Notes: generated by a model not told the origin, from the letters alone. 64,000 nt of DNA from Sphaerochaeta pleomorpha str. Grapes (GCF_000236685.1 NC_016633.1:2914001-2978000); one strand, 5' to 3'. Counted from the stretch's first letter, positions 43,393-53,236 are shown. Numbers and translations are program-made.

Positions 43393-44745
43393 CTATTCTT
43401 CGGAGGGTTCTTCTTCCTCTTCTGTAAACATCCTGAATCCTTCCAGAGGGCCTTGGAATCTTTTTTGGATCCTCGCCCCCACTTCAATGCCATTGTCGGT
43501 GTAATCGAGGGTCTCTACCTGGCCGGTCCTTCTGATATGGGCAATTAGGTCGTACCGGTTGTCAGGGATACGGTAATGGGTGGTAGGACATAGTTCATGG
43601 ATCGTTTCCCCAATTTGCTTGAGAAGCTCCTCTATTCCCTGGTTGTTCTTGACCGAGGTCTCAACGGTAGGGCTATAGAGTGATTTCATCCTCGAAACAG
43701 CAAACTGGTCATAGATGGCATCCATCTTGTTTATCATCACGATGGCGGGTTTATCGGTACAGCCGAGTTCTTCGAGTACCTTCACTGTCGTTTTGTAACA
43801 ATTGATCATATCAGGATGCGAGGCATCGCAGACGATAATCAAAAAATCAGCATATTTTGCCTCTTCCAGGGTGCTCTTGAAAGAGTCTACAAGGTTGTGT
43901 GGCAAGTCGCTTACAAAACCTACAGTGTCAGAGAGGAGAATCTCTTCGCCACCAGGCAACTTAACCATTCTGGTTGTCGGGTCAAGGGTAGCGAACAGTT
44001 TGTTCTCTACCAGTACCCCGGCATTTGAAAGCGCATTGAGCAGGGAGGATTTCCCGCTGTTCGTGTAGCCTACAATTGCACCCATGGGTACGTTTCCATT
44101 CATTCTCTGGTTTCTTTGGATGGTTCGTTGTTGCTGGACTTTTTTCAATTGGGTTTTCAGCAGTACGATTTTATCCTTGATCTGCCTATGGTCGAGTTCA
44201 AGCTGCGTTTCGCCTTCGCCCTTCGAGCCCTTGACACCACCACGCTGCTGCGAAAGGTTGGCCCAACGCCTGGAAAGGCGGGGGAGGGAATACTCGAGGC
44301 GGGCAAGTTCTACCTGCAGTACGGATTCTTTTGTAGCGGCCCTGTCTGCAAAAATCTGGAGGATTACCTCATCACGGTCGATGACGCAACAGTCAAATTC
44401 TTTTTCCAGGTTTCTTTGGACCCTTGGGTTGAGCGAATGATCGAAGATGATGAGATCAGGGCTTTGCTGATCAATCAAAGCCTTAATCTCCTGCACTTTT
44501 CCGCTACCGATCAAGGTGGCGCTATTGGCTTCCCTCAACGGGATATAGGTTGTAGAGATAACCGAAGGACCCATGGTCTCGACCAGCGACGAGAGTTCCT
44601 CGCCCCTGACTTGCGCATGGGCCTTTTCTTCATTGTTTTCCATGATAACCATGAGAAGGGCTTTCTGCTTGTCTTCCCCTATATCATGAATACGTTTACC
44701 TTTGGAAGAATTTTCTTCCTTCTGCTCAAAATGATCTGTTTCCAT
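43393..44745 (-). CDS. hflX: HflX, ribosome-splitting GTPase
   Basis: 450 residues. N-terminal HflX domain with LIGSGKVQEIKAL and IFDHSLNPRVQRNLE, then a coiled-coil linker with GGVKGSKGEGETQLE. The G domain carries P-loop GYTNSGKSSLLNAL, switch DTVGFVSDLPH and NKMD. The C-terminal domain is followed by an acidic tail (EEEEEPSEE). HflX rescues stalled or stressed ribosomes by splitting 70S. Start ATG 44745 lies 8 bp after TATAGT with no Shine-Dalgarno. Divergent from ychF, another ribosome-linked GTPase/ATPase. Confidence 0.95.
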   Translation of the reverse strand: METDHFEQKEENSSKGKRIHDIGEDKQKALLMVIMENNEEKAHAQVRGEELSSLVETMGPSVISTTYIPLREANSATLIGSGKVQEIKALIDQQSPDLIIFDHSLNPRVQRNLEKEFDCCVIDRDEVILQIFADRAATKESVLQVELARLEYSLPRLSRRWANLSQQRGGVKGSKGEGETQLELDHRQIKDKIVLLKTQLKKVQQQRTIQRNQRMNGNVPMGAIVGYTNSGKSSLLNALSNAGVLVENKLFATLDPTTRMVKLPGGEEILLSDTVGFVSDLPHNLVDSFKSTLEEAKYADFLIIVCDASHPDMINCYKTTVKVLEELGCTDKPAIVMINKMDAIYDQFAVSRMKSLYSPTVETSVKNNQGIEELLKQIGETIHELCPTTHYRIPDNRYDLIAHIRRTGQVETLDYTDNGIEVGARIQKRFQGPLEGFRMFTEEEEEPSEE

Positions 44746-44753
44746 TGCAGTTG

Positions 44754-44782
44754 ACTATAGGGCTGGTTAACGGAGAAGTCAA
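44754..44782 (-). promoter_or_regulatory. Promoter of hflX, predicted leaderless
   Basis: Minus strand TTGACT, 17 bp, TATAGT, then 8 nt to ATG. One of the clearest leaderless candidates. Confidence 0.65.
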
Positions 44783-44832
44783 TATGTGATACACTGCACC
44801 AACTGGCTCCACTGAGCCTAGATGAGGTAAAT

Positions 44833-45939
44833 ATGGGTTTGAATTGTGGTATCGTTGGTCTTCCCAACGTCGGTAAATCGACAATATTCTCTGCTTTGAC
44901 ATCTGCCCCCGCCGAGGTAGCGAATTATCCTTTCTGTACGATTGATCCAAATGTAGGGATGGTCAGTGTTCCTGATCCCCGTCTCGATAAAATTGTCTCC
45001 TTGATCCCCCCTGCCAAGGTAGTCCCTGCTACTTTCGAATTCGTTGATATTGCAGGATTGGTCGCAGGTGCTTCCAAGGGTGAAGGGCTGGGAAACCGGT
45101 TCCTTGCCTCGATTCGTGAAGTTGGAGTGATCGCGCATGTCGTCAGGTGTTTCGACAATAGTGATGTTGTCCATGTAAACAACAAAATTGACCCTGCCAG
45201 TGATATTGAGACTATTAACATAGAGCTTGCCCTTGCTGACCTGGATACGGTTACCAACCGTTATAACAAGCAGGCAAAACTTAACAGACTCAGCAAAGAA
45301 GCCCAGAAAGAAAACGAAAGGGTGCTTCCTGTCCTGGAAAAGGTCAAGAAATGCCTTGAGGATGGCAAACCTGCAAGAAGCCTGCATCTTGATGAGGATG
45401 GGCTTTCGGTAGTCTATGATTTGCACCTGATTACCCTCAAACCGGTTATCTATGTCTGCAATGTGGATGAGGAAGGGATTGTTGAGGAAAATGAGTACGT
45501 GAAGATCGTACGGGCCATTGCCGAGGAAGAAGGTTCTGAGGTAGTGGTTATCTGCGGAAAGATTGAAGCTGAAATCGCCGCTCTCGAGACAGAGGAAGAC
45601 AAGAAAGAGTTCCTTGAAGCCGTGGGGTTGCAGGAATCCGGACTGAACCAGCTTATTCGACATGCCTACCATATACTGGGAATGAGGACCTTCTTCACCG
45701 CAGGTTCAGACGAGGACCGTGCCTGGACGTTTAGGGCCGGATATAAAGCTCCCCAGGCTGCCGGGGTAATCCACACCGATTTTGAGAAAGGCTTTATCAA
45801 GGCTGAGGTGTACAACTGCGAGGATCTGTTCCTTTATAAGACAGAACAGAAAGTCAAGGAAGCAGGCAAACTCAGAATTGAAGGAAAAGAGTACTTGGTC
45901 AAGGATGGGGATATCATGCACTTCAGGTTCAATCTGTAA
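44833..45939 (+). CDS. ychF: YchF, Obg-family ATPase
   Basis: 368 residues. P-loop GLPNVGKSTIFSAL, switch DIAGLVAGASKGEGLGN with the family-specific change that favours ATP over GTP, helical insert, and C-terminal TGS domain (IHTDFEKGFIKAEVY). It binds ribosomes and modulates stress and translation-start choice. GAGGTAAAT precedes the ATG. In E. coli YchF has been linked to translation of leaderless mRNAs, which is of interest here given the many leaderless candidates; that link is from general knowledge. Confidence 0.95.
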   Translation: MGLNCGIVGLPNVGKSTIFSALTSAPAEVANYPFCTIDPNVGMVSVPDPRLDKIVSLIPPAKVVPATFEFVDIAGLVAGASKGEGLGNRFLASIREVGVIAHVVRCFDNSDVVHVNNKIDPASDIETINIELALADLDTVTNRYNKQAKLNRLSKEAQKENERVLPVLEKVKKCLEDGKPARSLHLDEDGLSVVYDLHLITLKPVIYVCNVDEEGIVEENEYVKIVRAIAEEEGSEVVVICGKIEAEIAALETEEDKKEFLEAVGLQESGLNQLIRHAYHILGMRTFFTAGSDEDRAWTFRAGYKAPQAAGVIHTDFEKGFIKAEVYNCEDLFLYKTEQKVKEAGKLRIEGKEYLVKDGDIMHFRFNL

Positions 45940-45999
45940 GACGTGGGATTGAACAGGTACAATTCCAGTAACATTAGTATTGAATATATTGTATAATTA

Positions 46000-46031
46000 C
46001 AGGCATCAGGTTCGTATGGACCCGATGCCTG
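46000..46031 (+). terminator. Hairpin after ychF
   Basis: CAGGCATC ... GATGCCTG with a 16-nt loop, followed only by TTTGC. A weak terminator. Confidence 0.5.
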
Positions 46032-46092
46032 TTTGCAAATAGCAAGGCCTCTCTGGATTTTCTCTTTCGCTCCTGTTAGGGACTATTCGGTT

Positions 46093-46815
46093 CTATTTCC
46101 AACTGACCGAGAAGCTGATAGGTTTTGCGAGAAGCAGGAAATCGATAAGGGGGAAGCTGAACTCAAAGACCTGGTCACTGATTTTTTTCCCGTTGCTGAA
46201 CGTGGTGATTATCCCAGGCGTATTGATTCGCAACGTAATTACTGACTTACTGATGGCCCCGGGGCCTTCCTCGCCAAGCATGAAGCTAATCATTTCCAAA
46301 TAGTCGGCCTCACTCAGACCCTGATTATACGTCGGTCCGAAGGCTTCGAAATTTTCATCCGAGAGAAAGGGAATGACGGGAACCAGCTGGTCATAGTTGT
46401 CCATCGAAAGGTTGAAATGGAGGGTTTTTCCCTGTTGTACCAGGATGGTCTGGTTGCTCCCAGCTCCAAGATCTGAAAACAGTTGCTCGATATTGGTGAA
46501 ATCGAAAGTACCTTTATAGGCATTGTCATTGAGTTTCTGCATCGATACGTTGCTTGTCGAGATACCGCTTTCCAAGGCTTTCTGGAAGTCGGCTATCGCT
46601 CCATCCATTATGGTTTCGTTGCTATCGGATGGCATGAAATCATTGAAATCCTGTAATACGGCTATGAAGAAATCTTCAACGCTGAAATCAAAAGCCGAGG
46701 AATAGGAATTGTCCTTGAGAATATGTAGATCCTCGGTAACAACACAGGAAGAAAGAGAAAGCATTGCCATGACAGCCAAGGCTACCATGGTGATTCGTAG
46801 TGTTTTGTGTCTCAC
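46093..46815 (-). CDS. Lipoprotein of unknown function
   Basis: 240 residues, GTG start. Signal peptide with lipobox LSSC (Cys about 24) predicts an outer- or inner-membrane lipoprotein. The mature part has no recognised domain; regions such as DFSVEDFFIAVL and FEFSFPLIDFLLL look like alternating beta and amphipathic segments. AAGGG lies 10 bp before the GTG. It stands alone between the converging ychF and the radical SAM gene. Confidence 0.75.
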   Translation of the reverse strand: MRHKTLRITMVALAVMAMLSLSSCVVTEDLHILKDNSYSSAFDFSVEDFFIAVLQDFNDFMPSDSNETIMDGAIADFQKALESGISTSNVSMQKLNDNAYKGTFDFTNIEQLFSDLGAGSNQTILVQQGKTLHFNLSMDNYDQLVPVIPFLSDENFEAFGPTYNQGLSEADYLEMISFMLGEEGPGAISKSVITLRINTPGIITTFSNGKKISDQVFEFSFPLIDFLLLAKPISFSVSWK

Positions 46816-46886
46816 GTATTTTTTACCCTTTGCAATCTAATGTATTTGATTTGCTTTTCTCGGGCAAGCAAATAGCCCCATATTGA

Positions 46887-48533
46887 CTAAACTTTTTGTT
46901 CCTCGAAACTTATTGAACCATCTTCTTCATAGAAAATCCCATAGGTCTGTCGTTTCTGCCTTGGGTGGTTTTTTACAAACTTCCCGATTGGCTGGGTGTC
47001 GAGTAAGGCCAGTTCATCCAGTTCATAGGAAACGGTAATCACCGGATTATTCCCTGTTTCCTGGAGAAAGGAAATCCCCTGATGGAGTTCCATGAAAGAG
47101 AGAAGGGCCGGAAGGTAGCTATTTCTGTTGAGTTTATTCAACAGCGCTTTCACGAATTGTTCCTGCAGTTCGTAGATATCCATTTTTTGGATATCCTGGT
47201 TCTGTTTTCTGACGAGAAAGTCGCAATAGGTATTGAATAACAGCAAAATTTCGCTTGATTTCAAATCTGTGGCCTCACACAGTGAGTGTATCCACATGCA
47301 GGCCTGTCCCTTGGTATAGAAGAGATCGCAGGCATCTTTAAGCTGCAAGGCCTTTTCCAAGTCTTTTTTTGTATAGGTTTTGCTTTCTTCGATGATGTAG
47401 GGGCTCTCATTTGTATAGATGAGCCCAAGTGAACTGGCTTGCTCTGCCAGTTTCGTCCCAGGAAGCAGGGAAAGGGCGAAGATATCAATATTGCTCGGTT
47501 TCAAGCCGATAGCAAAGTTCAGGCTTTCTGTGAAGGTTTCATACGTATCCAAGGGAAGTCCGATGATGAGGTCAAGGCCGAACACAATCCCCCTCTGGTT
47601 TAAAAGATCGATTTTCTCGACGAAAAGACCTGGTTCGAAGCGTCTGTTTATTGCCTGCAGAATGGTTTTGTCCGAACTCTGCAACCCTATCTGCAACGAG
47701 CAGTTGAGTTGGGCAAAGAGATCTGCAAGCTCTTCATCTAGCAATTCTGCCCTTAGTTCAAAGGTAAAATGTATGGAAGGGGCTTTTTCGACGAGCAAGG
47801 AAAGCATTTTGACCGTACGTTTCTTGTCCATGTTGAACGTGGGATCGAGGATGAAGACATCTTCGATTTGATGCGCAAGGATATAGTCAAGTTCCTTTTC
47901 TATTCTGTCATAGGCATAGGAACGAACCGAACGCAATCCCTTGGATTCAAAACAGAAAGCACAGCTAAACGGGCAGCCCCTGGTCATCTCCCAGAGGATC
48001 GAGGCACTGGTATCTACCAGGGCATCGGCATTGCCCGAGAGGAAAACTGAAGGGAGGCTGTCCAAATCAGAGGGGTAGGCAAAGGTAACCGGTAACCCTT
48101 TGGTAAGGATTCCCTGTCCCCGGGCCTTTTCTCCCCGTAAGAGTTGCCCGATTGCCAGGGCGGTGGTTTCTTCTCCTTCACCCAAGGTCAGAAAGCAAAA
48201 GGTATCAAGGTCGAAGCTTTGCGGGTTTGCCGTTACCTCGGTACCCCCTGCAAAGATCACGGCAGAGGGGTGTTCTTTTTTGAGAACGGTAACGAAGGTA
48301 TCGAACCATGCACGATTCCAGAGATAAACCGAGCACCCGATGAAATCGCTCTTGCGGCTTGCAGCCATCAAAGCCGCTTGTTTCGGGTCGTCTGTCAGAG
48401 TATATGGATAGAGCAAACAGGCCTGTTCGTCCAAGGCCAGCTTTTTCTGGAGTGAGGTCTGTATGCACAGTGCACCGAGGGGGAAACTGAGGTTGCCTTC
48501 TTCGAGGCAACAGGAAACGATATCGATTTGCAT
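46887..48533 (-). CDS. B12-binding/radical SAM protein
   Basis: 548 residues. N-terminal cobalamin-binding-like Rossmann region (IVSCCLEEGNLSFPLGAL to GGTEVTANP), then a radical SAM domain with cluster motif CPFSCAFC near residue 190, SLQIGLQSSD and LIIGLPLDTYETF. A C-terminal DUF4080-like part follows with repeated HPRQKRQTYGIF. Similar proteins in anaerobes modify unknown substrates. The DxHxxG motif of true B12 binding is not evident. ATG 48533 is 6 nt after TACTAT in a TTGCAA-17-TACTAT promoter and lacks a Shine-Dalgarno. Confidence 0.85.
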   Translation of the reverse strand: MQIDIVSCCLEEGNLSFPLGALCIQTSLQKKLALDEQACLLYPYTLTDDPKQAALMAASRKSDFIGCSVYLWNRAWFDTFVTVLKKEHPSAVIFAGGTEVTANPQSFDLDTFCFLTLGEGEETTALAIGQLLRGEKARGQGILTKGLPVTFAYPSDLDSLPSVFLSGNADALVDTSASILWEMTRGCPFSCAFCFESKGLRSVRSYAYDRIEKELDYILAHQIEDVFILDPTFNMDKKRTVKMLSLLVEKAPSIHFTFELRAELLDEELADLFAQLNCSLQIGLQSSDKTILQAINRRFEPGLFVEKIDLLNQRGIVFGLDLIIGLPLDTYETFTESLNFAIGLKPSNIDIFALSLLPGTKLAEQASSLGLIYTNESPYIIEESKTYTKKDLEKALQLKDACDLFYTKGQACMWIHSLCEATDLKSSEILLLFNTYCDFLVRKQNQDIQKMDIYELQEQFVKALLNKLNRNSYLPALLSFMELHQGISFLQETGNNPVITVSYELDELALLDTQPIGKFVKNHPRQKRQTYGIFYEEDGSISFEEQKV

Positions 48534-48539
48534 TATTGG

Positions 48540-48568
48540 ATAGTACCCATAAGCGTGTGGGCTTGCAA
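48540..48568 (-). promoter_or_regulatory. Promoter of the radical SAM gene, predicted leaderless
   Basis: Minus strand TTGCAA, 17 bp, TACTAT, then CCAATA and ATG. Confidence 0.6.
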
Positions 48569-48607
48569 GTGCATTGCCCCGATGGTACCTTATCAGCAGG
48601 TGGAACC

Positions 48608-49426
48608 ATGAGAAAAATCGAGTTGGTGGCAGTTTTCCTGTTGCTCCCTCTTTTTACCCTTTTTGCCCTGGAGGGGGCGGTAATTAAAAATTTTCCCAAC
48701 CAAGTGGAAATTTCTTGGGGGGCGGAAAAGAATGCTTCCTTTTATGATATATACCTTGATGGAGAAGGGCTCGGGAGGCTTCCCTCGACAGTCCTTTCTA
48801 CCTCTGTGGGCTCGAACGAAAAACCGCTTTGCTCACGTACCGACTACAAGGTGATTGTTGCTGCAAGGGACAGGCAAAACAGCACGCTCTCGTATGCTTT
48901 GATACCCTTTGCTACCACGGGATGGGAAGGGTCCTACCACTGGCATAATACAACCGGTTCTGATAACAATGGAAAATGCAGGGATCTTGAACTTGTGGTG
49001 TACGACACTGATTCCGGCCTAAGCATATATGGTGATTTCAGTGGCAATGGTTTGGTCTTACTCTTTCCGCTGTTTCCCTTTATGGATGAATATCCAACTG
49101 TGGATTATATGAGCGGGGATCCCGAGGCGATTGCGTATCGCCTGAACGCCTCGGTGTTCAATACGACTTCCTTTACGCCGAAATCCTGGAAACTGTTGAA
49201 AATGGAATCAGGGGTTTCTTCGGTTACGACTGTTGTTGAAACCAGAGTTGCAAGTATGCACTTCACTACCGAAACAACCTTCAACTTCCAGGTGTCTGCA
49301 GACGGGAAAAAGCAGGTAGTGCTGCATAATTCAGGCAAGGGAATCGCCTCTTGGGGGCTGTTTCGTTGCCCTGACAAAGAAGCCGGGGGCGATTTTGTTT
49401 TTACCTGTTATGAACCAATACCGTGA
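48608..49426 (+). CDS. Hypothetical secreted protein with fibronectin-like region
   Basis: 272 residues. Signal peptide about 1-20 (LFTLFALEG). Residues 25-100 resemble a fibronectin type III fold (VEISWGAEKNASFYDIYLDG, then YKVIVAARD). The rest is unrecognised, rich in aromatic and beta-type segments. The open frame begins at 48536 but AGGTGGA just precedes the ATG at 48608. Divergent from the radical SAM gene; topA follows after a promoter. Confidence 0.7.
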   Translation: MRKIELVAVFLLLPLFTLFALEGAVIKNFPNQVEISWGAEKNASFYDIYLDGEGLGRLPSTVLSTSVGSNEKPLCSRTDYKVIVAARDRQNSTLSYALIPFATTGWEGSYHWHNTTGSDNNGKCRDLELVVYDTDSGLSIYGDFSGNGLVLLFPLFPFMDEYPTVDYMSGDPEAIAYRLNASVFNTTSFTPKSWKLLKMESGVSSVTTVVETRVASMHFTTETTFNFQVSADGKKQVVLHNSGKGIASWGLFRCPDKEAGGDFVFTCYEPIP

Positions 49427-49446
49427 CGCTGGGTCAAAAATAATAC

Positions 49447-49475
49447 GTTGACAAAACCATTCAGCGGCATTATAT
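49447..49475 (+). promoter_or_regulatory. Promoter of topA
   Basis: TTGACA, 17 bp, TATATA, about 35 nt upstream of the start, leaving a normal leader with AGGAG. Confidence 0.75.
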
Positions 49476-49516
49476 AGTGTTAACTTAAGGTTAAGTGGCA
49501 TTTAGGAGCGCACTGC

Positions 49517-52075
49517 ATGGATGATACTAAGGTTCTCATCATCGTTGAATCACCGACCAAGGCGAAAACGATAACAAAATTTCTCCCCAAGACCTGCAAG
49601 GTCGTTGCAAGCAAGGGACATATCAGGGATCTCCCCGAAGACAGGATGGCTATTGATGTGGCCAATGGCTTCGCTTGCGATTACAAGACAGTCGAGGGTA
49701 AAGAATCCTTGATAAGGGAACTGAAGAGCAGCCTCAAAGGTGTCGATAAACTGTTGCTTGCAACTGATGAGGACCGTGAGGGTGAGAGCATTTCCTGGCA
49801 TTTGCTTGAAGTACTCAAGCCAAAGATTCCCTATCAGCGGATGGTGTTCCATGAAATCACCAAGGGGGCAATCCAGAAAGCGCTTGAAAGTGGACGCGAT
49901 CTGGATCTCAACCTTGTCCAGGCCCAGGAAGGAAGGCGAATTGTAGACCGTCTCTATGGATATACGCTTTCTCCCACTCTCTGGAAAAAACTTGCCAATA
50001 AAAGATTGTCGGCAGGCAGGGTGCAGTCAGTAGGTTTGCGTCTTACCGTTGAACGCGAACGACAGAGAATTGCCTTCACCAAAAGCTCCTATTTTGATGC
50101 AAAGGTCGATTTGCTTTCATCCGATGGGCAACAGTTTGAGGCGAAGCTTTTCTCCTATCAGGAAAAGTCCATAGCCCAGAGTAAGGACTTTGACTCAGTG
50201 TCGGGTATCTATAAGGGAAAGGCTTCTGTGCTTCTCCTTGACAAGAATCAGTTGCATGCAATTGTCCAAGACCTTAACGGGGCTCCGTATGAAATTGTCG
50301 ATATCCAGAGAAAGCCCTTTTTGACGCGTCCGAATATTCCTTTTACCACGAGTACCCTGCAACAGGATGCTATCAAAAAATTGCATTTCAGCGCTTCCGA
50401 TACCATGCGTATAGCCCAGAAACTGTATGAGAATGGGTTTATCACCTACATGCGTACCGACAGCCCTGCCTTGAGCAGCGAAGGGACCCAAGCTGCCCGT
50501 TTGCTGGTCAAGCAACTGTATGGCCCCGATTTCCTTTCTCCTACCGAGCGGCATTTTGCGGCAAAGACGGCAGGGGCGCAGGAAGCCCACGAAGCCATCC
50601 GTCCTTCCGGAGAGCGATTCAGGGTTCCTGGCGAGACTGGTCTGAGCGGACGGGAGCTTGCCTTGTATGAATTGATCTGGAAACGTACCCTGGCTTCCCA
50701 GATGGCCGATGCCAAGAAAGCAACTACCAGTGTTTCAATACAAGCAAACGATGCACTGTTCACCGCTACGGGTACGCAGATTGTATTCCCTGGATTTTTG
50801 CGAGCCTATGTCGAGGGAAGTGATGACCCTGATGCTGCCCTTGAAGACAAAGAATCCTTGCTCCCTCCGCTTTCCGTAGGTGAAATTTGCCCCTTGGTCA
50901 AGCTTTCTGAGGTTGAGCACCAGACAAAACCGCCTGCAAGATATACTGAGGCTTCCCTTGTACAGGAACTGGAGAAACGAGGTATCGGTAGACCCTCTAC
51001 CTATGCTACAATTATCAAGACTTTGCTGGATAGGAAATATGTAGTCAAGGATGGCCCTGCGTTGGCCCCAACCTTTATCGGGTTTGGAGTCTGCCAGTAT
51101 CTGGAAGACTATTTTGCCCAGTTTGTGGATTATGACTTTACTTCCACGATGGAAAGTGGTCTCGACCAGATTGCCTCGGGACAACTGGACAAGGAATCTT
51201 TTTTGGAAAAGTTCTATCTGGGAGCAGAGGGACTGGAAAACCAGAATACATTGCAGCTCGCGCAGGATAACAAGGTTACATCGAAAACCATCCGGTTGAG
51301 CCAGATTAGTGAGGAAAATCCTATCATGATAGGTCCTTACGGGCCGTATGTACTCGGGAGCGAGGTTGAAGGAAAGGCTCAGTACCTGTCACTTCCCCTT
51401 GATTGGACACCTGGCAACATTACCGATGAGGATGTGAAGGCCTTGATTGCACGGGGAAAAGTAAAGGCTGAACCTGAAATCCTGGGAACAGGGAAGGTTG
51501 CAGGACTTCCGGTACAATTGCTCAATGGCCGTTTTGGACCTTACTGGCAGGAAGGGGAAGGCAAAGATGCAAAAAGGGCAAGCATCCCCAAATGGGTGAT
51601 GGATGCCGAAAAGCAGCATGAACTGGAGATTGCCAACCGTTACCTAAGCCTCCCGAGGCTTCTGGGTAAAGACAAGGATGGGAACGATATTGTTGCAGCC
51701 AAAGGTAAATTTGGACCATTTATCAGTTGCAACGGGGAATTCAGGAATTTACGAAAGACCGACCATGATGCGCAGCTGTTTTCCATAACCCTTGAAGAGG
51801 CTCTTGCATTGCTTGCAGAAGAGAAACCCAAAGCAGGGGCAAAAGGGAAAGGAAAGGGGAGTTCCTCTTCCGCTGTGGTCCGGCAGATTGGAGAATTTGA
51901 AAAAGAACCGGTAGCTTTGGCAATCGGACGTTACGGCTATTACCTAAAGGTGGGAAAAGACAATATTGCCCTTCCCCCGAAGTACAAGCATGATGATGAG
52001 CTTGCAAAGGCTATCAGCTTGGAAGATGCCGCAGAGATAATCCGCACCAAGCGTGCGAAGGATAGTGAAGAGTAA
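49517..52075 (+). CDS. topA: TopA, DNA topoisomerase I
   Basis: 852 residues. Relaxes negative supercoils. TOPRIM domain (IVESPTKAKTI, TDEDREGESISWH), then the type IA core with catalytic Tyr in FITYMRTDS and GRPSTYATII. In place of classical C4 zinc fingers, the C-terminus has several repeated modules of the G-x-F-G-P-Y/F kind: GPYGPYV, NGRFGPYWQEG, KGKFGPFISC and GRYGYYLKVG. Cysteines are sparse, so these are zinc-free versions. AGGAG lies about 9 bp before the ATG. A PIN-domain gene follows after 3 bp. Confidence 0.95.
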   Translation: MDDTKVLIIVESPTKAKTITKFLPKTCKVVASKGHIRDLPEDRMAIDVANGFACDYKTVEGKESLIRELKSSLKGVDKLLLATDEDREGESISWHLLEVLKPKIPYQRMVFHEITKGAIQKALESGRDLDLNLVQAQEGRRIVDRLYGYTLSPTLWKKLANKRLSAGRVQSVGLRLTVERERQRIAFTKSSYFDAKVDLLSSDGQQFEAKLFSYQEKSIAQSKDFDSVSGIYKGKASVLLLDKNQLHAIVQDLNGAPYEIVDIQRKPFLTRPNIPFTTSTLQQDAIKKLHFSASDTMRIAQKLYENGFITYMRTDSPALSSEGTQAARLLVKQLYGPDFLSPTERHFAAKTAGAQEAHEAIRPSGERFRVPGETGLSGRELALYELIWKRTLASQMADAKKATTSVSIQANDALFTATGTQIVFPGFLRAYVEGSDDPDAALEDKESLLPPLSVGEICPLVKLSEVEHQTKPPARYTEASLVQELEKRGIGRPSTYATIIKTLLDRKYVVKDGPALAPTFIGFGVCQYLEDYFAQFVDYDFTSTMESGLDQIASGQLDKESFLEKFYLGAEGLENQNTLQLAQDNKVTSKTIRLSQISEENPIMIGPYGPYVLGSEVEGKAQYLSLPLDWTPGNITDEDVKALIARGKVKAEPEILGTGKVAGLPVQLLNGRFGPYWQEGEGKDAKRASIPKWVMDAEKQHELEIANRYLSLPRLLGKDKDGNDIVAAKGKFGPFISCNGEFRNLRKTDHDAQLFSITLEEALALLAEEKPKAGAKGKGKGSSSSAVVRQIGEFEKEPVALAIGRYGYYLKVGKDNIALPPKYKHDDELAKAISLEDAAEIIRTKRAKDSEE

Positions 52076-52078
52076 GAT

Positions 52079-53179
52079 ATGGCTAGACTTTTGAGAAAGA
52101 GAACTCCTATTCCGAAAGTTGAGATGATTGCATCGGACGATGTTACCGGTGTGCTTTCAGCTGAATTCGGGATGTCCAAGGAGAAGACCCTCAGCATTCT
52201 CAGGAGCGTTGGAATTAGTCTCGATGGAAAGAACCCTGCAAGCGAAATGAACCTTTATCGGGAAGTTATCGCCTGCAAGATGGGGGATAACCATCGATTT
52301 AAGAGTAGTGACGAAGCCTATGAGGCTACGTTGGACGAACAACTGCGCTCATTCGATGAGATTTATGTTGATACGGCGCCTATTATCCAGGAGGATTGGT
52401 TCCTGCATTTTGTTTCCGATGCAGAGCCGATTCTCAAGAGGCGTAAAAAGAAAATGATAATCCTCGAGAAAACCCTTGAGGAATTGCATGGTTTGAAGGA
52501 CAACCAAGAGAAGGACAAAGAGGTGAGGATCCGCTCTACGATCCGTCCTGATATGATTCGTTCCCTGGCTCGCAAAGGGCTTGTCCGCATAGGTGATACC
52601 GGGAGCGTAGGCATAGCAGATGACCATTTGGTCAATCTGTTTGCCGTGCAGGGAAAAACGAAGAACTTGATGCTGGTTACCCAGGATAGGGGTTTGAGTG
52701 AAAGGATCGTACATCTTTCCCATGAAATGGCTAATGAATCGAGTTCCCTTGCAAAGGTTTCCTTCCTGAAACGTTTATTTGGAAAGAAGGAAGACCTCGC
52801 ACCAAAGACCCATCAGATGATTGCCTGCAAGTTGACCGAGAATGGCATACTGAAACGGTGCTATATCTGTCCTGAATGCAATGAGAGCTATTATGATGAT
52901 CTCCTCGACTGCGATGGTATTGTGCTTTGTGGTCGTTGTTACCTAGACCTGAAGGAGAAAGACGCCAAGCTGGAGGCCGAGCAGCAAATGCAAAGGGAGC
53001 TTGAAGTGAAACAGGAAGAGGAACGCCAGAGGAAGGTACAGAAAGAACAAGAGGCTCTGCTGAGAGAAAAGCAGCAGGTCACGGTTGAACAGACTATCAA
53101 TAGGAAGAAACGGAAATATCTGATTATTGGAATTATGGTCGTTGTCATCGTGCTCTTACTTGTACTGCAAATGATTTGA
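52079..53179 (+). CDS. PIN-like nuclease domain protein with zinc ribbon and C-terminal membrane anchor
   Basis: 366 residues. An N-terminal helical region (1-90, RSVGISLDGKNPASEMN) is followed by a PIN-like domain at about 93-235. Its acidic residues are Asp98 in YVDTAP, Glu in LEKTLEELHG, Asp in GIADDHLVNLF and Asp in LVTQDRGLSERI, the expected metal ligands of PIN ribonucleases. Then a CxxC...CxxC zinc ribbon (CPECNESYY, LCGRCYLD), a Glu/Lys/Gln-rich coiled coil, and a single C-terminal membrane helix (about 344-365). Such a tail-anchored PIN protein is unusual. Cotranscribed with topA. Ends at a strong terminator. Confidence 0.75.
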   Translation: MARLLRKRTPIPKVEMIASDDVTGVLSAEFGMSKEKTLSILRSVGISLDGKNPASEMNLYREVIACKMGDNHRFKSSDEAYEATLDEQLRSFDEIYVDTAPIIQEDWFLHFVSDAEPILKRRKKKMIILEKTLEELHGLKDNQEKDKEVRIRSTIRPDMIRSLARKGLVRIGDTGSVGIADDHLVNLFAVQGKTKNLMLVTQDRGLSERIVHLSHEMANESSSLAKVSFLKRLFGKKEDLAPKTHQMIACKLTENGILKRCYICPECNESYYDDLLDCDGIVLCGRCYLDLKEKDAKLEAEQQMQRELEVKQEEERQRKVQKEQEALLREKQQVTVEQTINRKKRKYLIIGIMVVVIVLLLVLQMI

Positions 53180-53210
53180 TCTGAAACGAAGGACTACTGG
53201 AAACGGAAAA

Positions 53211-53236
53211 GGCCCACACTAACGTGGGTCTTTTTT
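53211..53236 (+). terminator. Terminator of topA-PIN operon
   Basis: GGCCCAC-actaac-GTGGGTC followed by TTTTTT. Confidence 0.9.
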
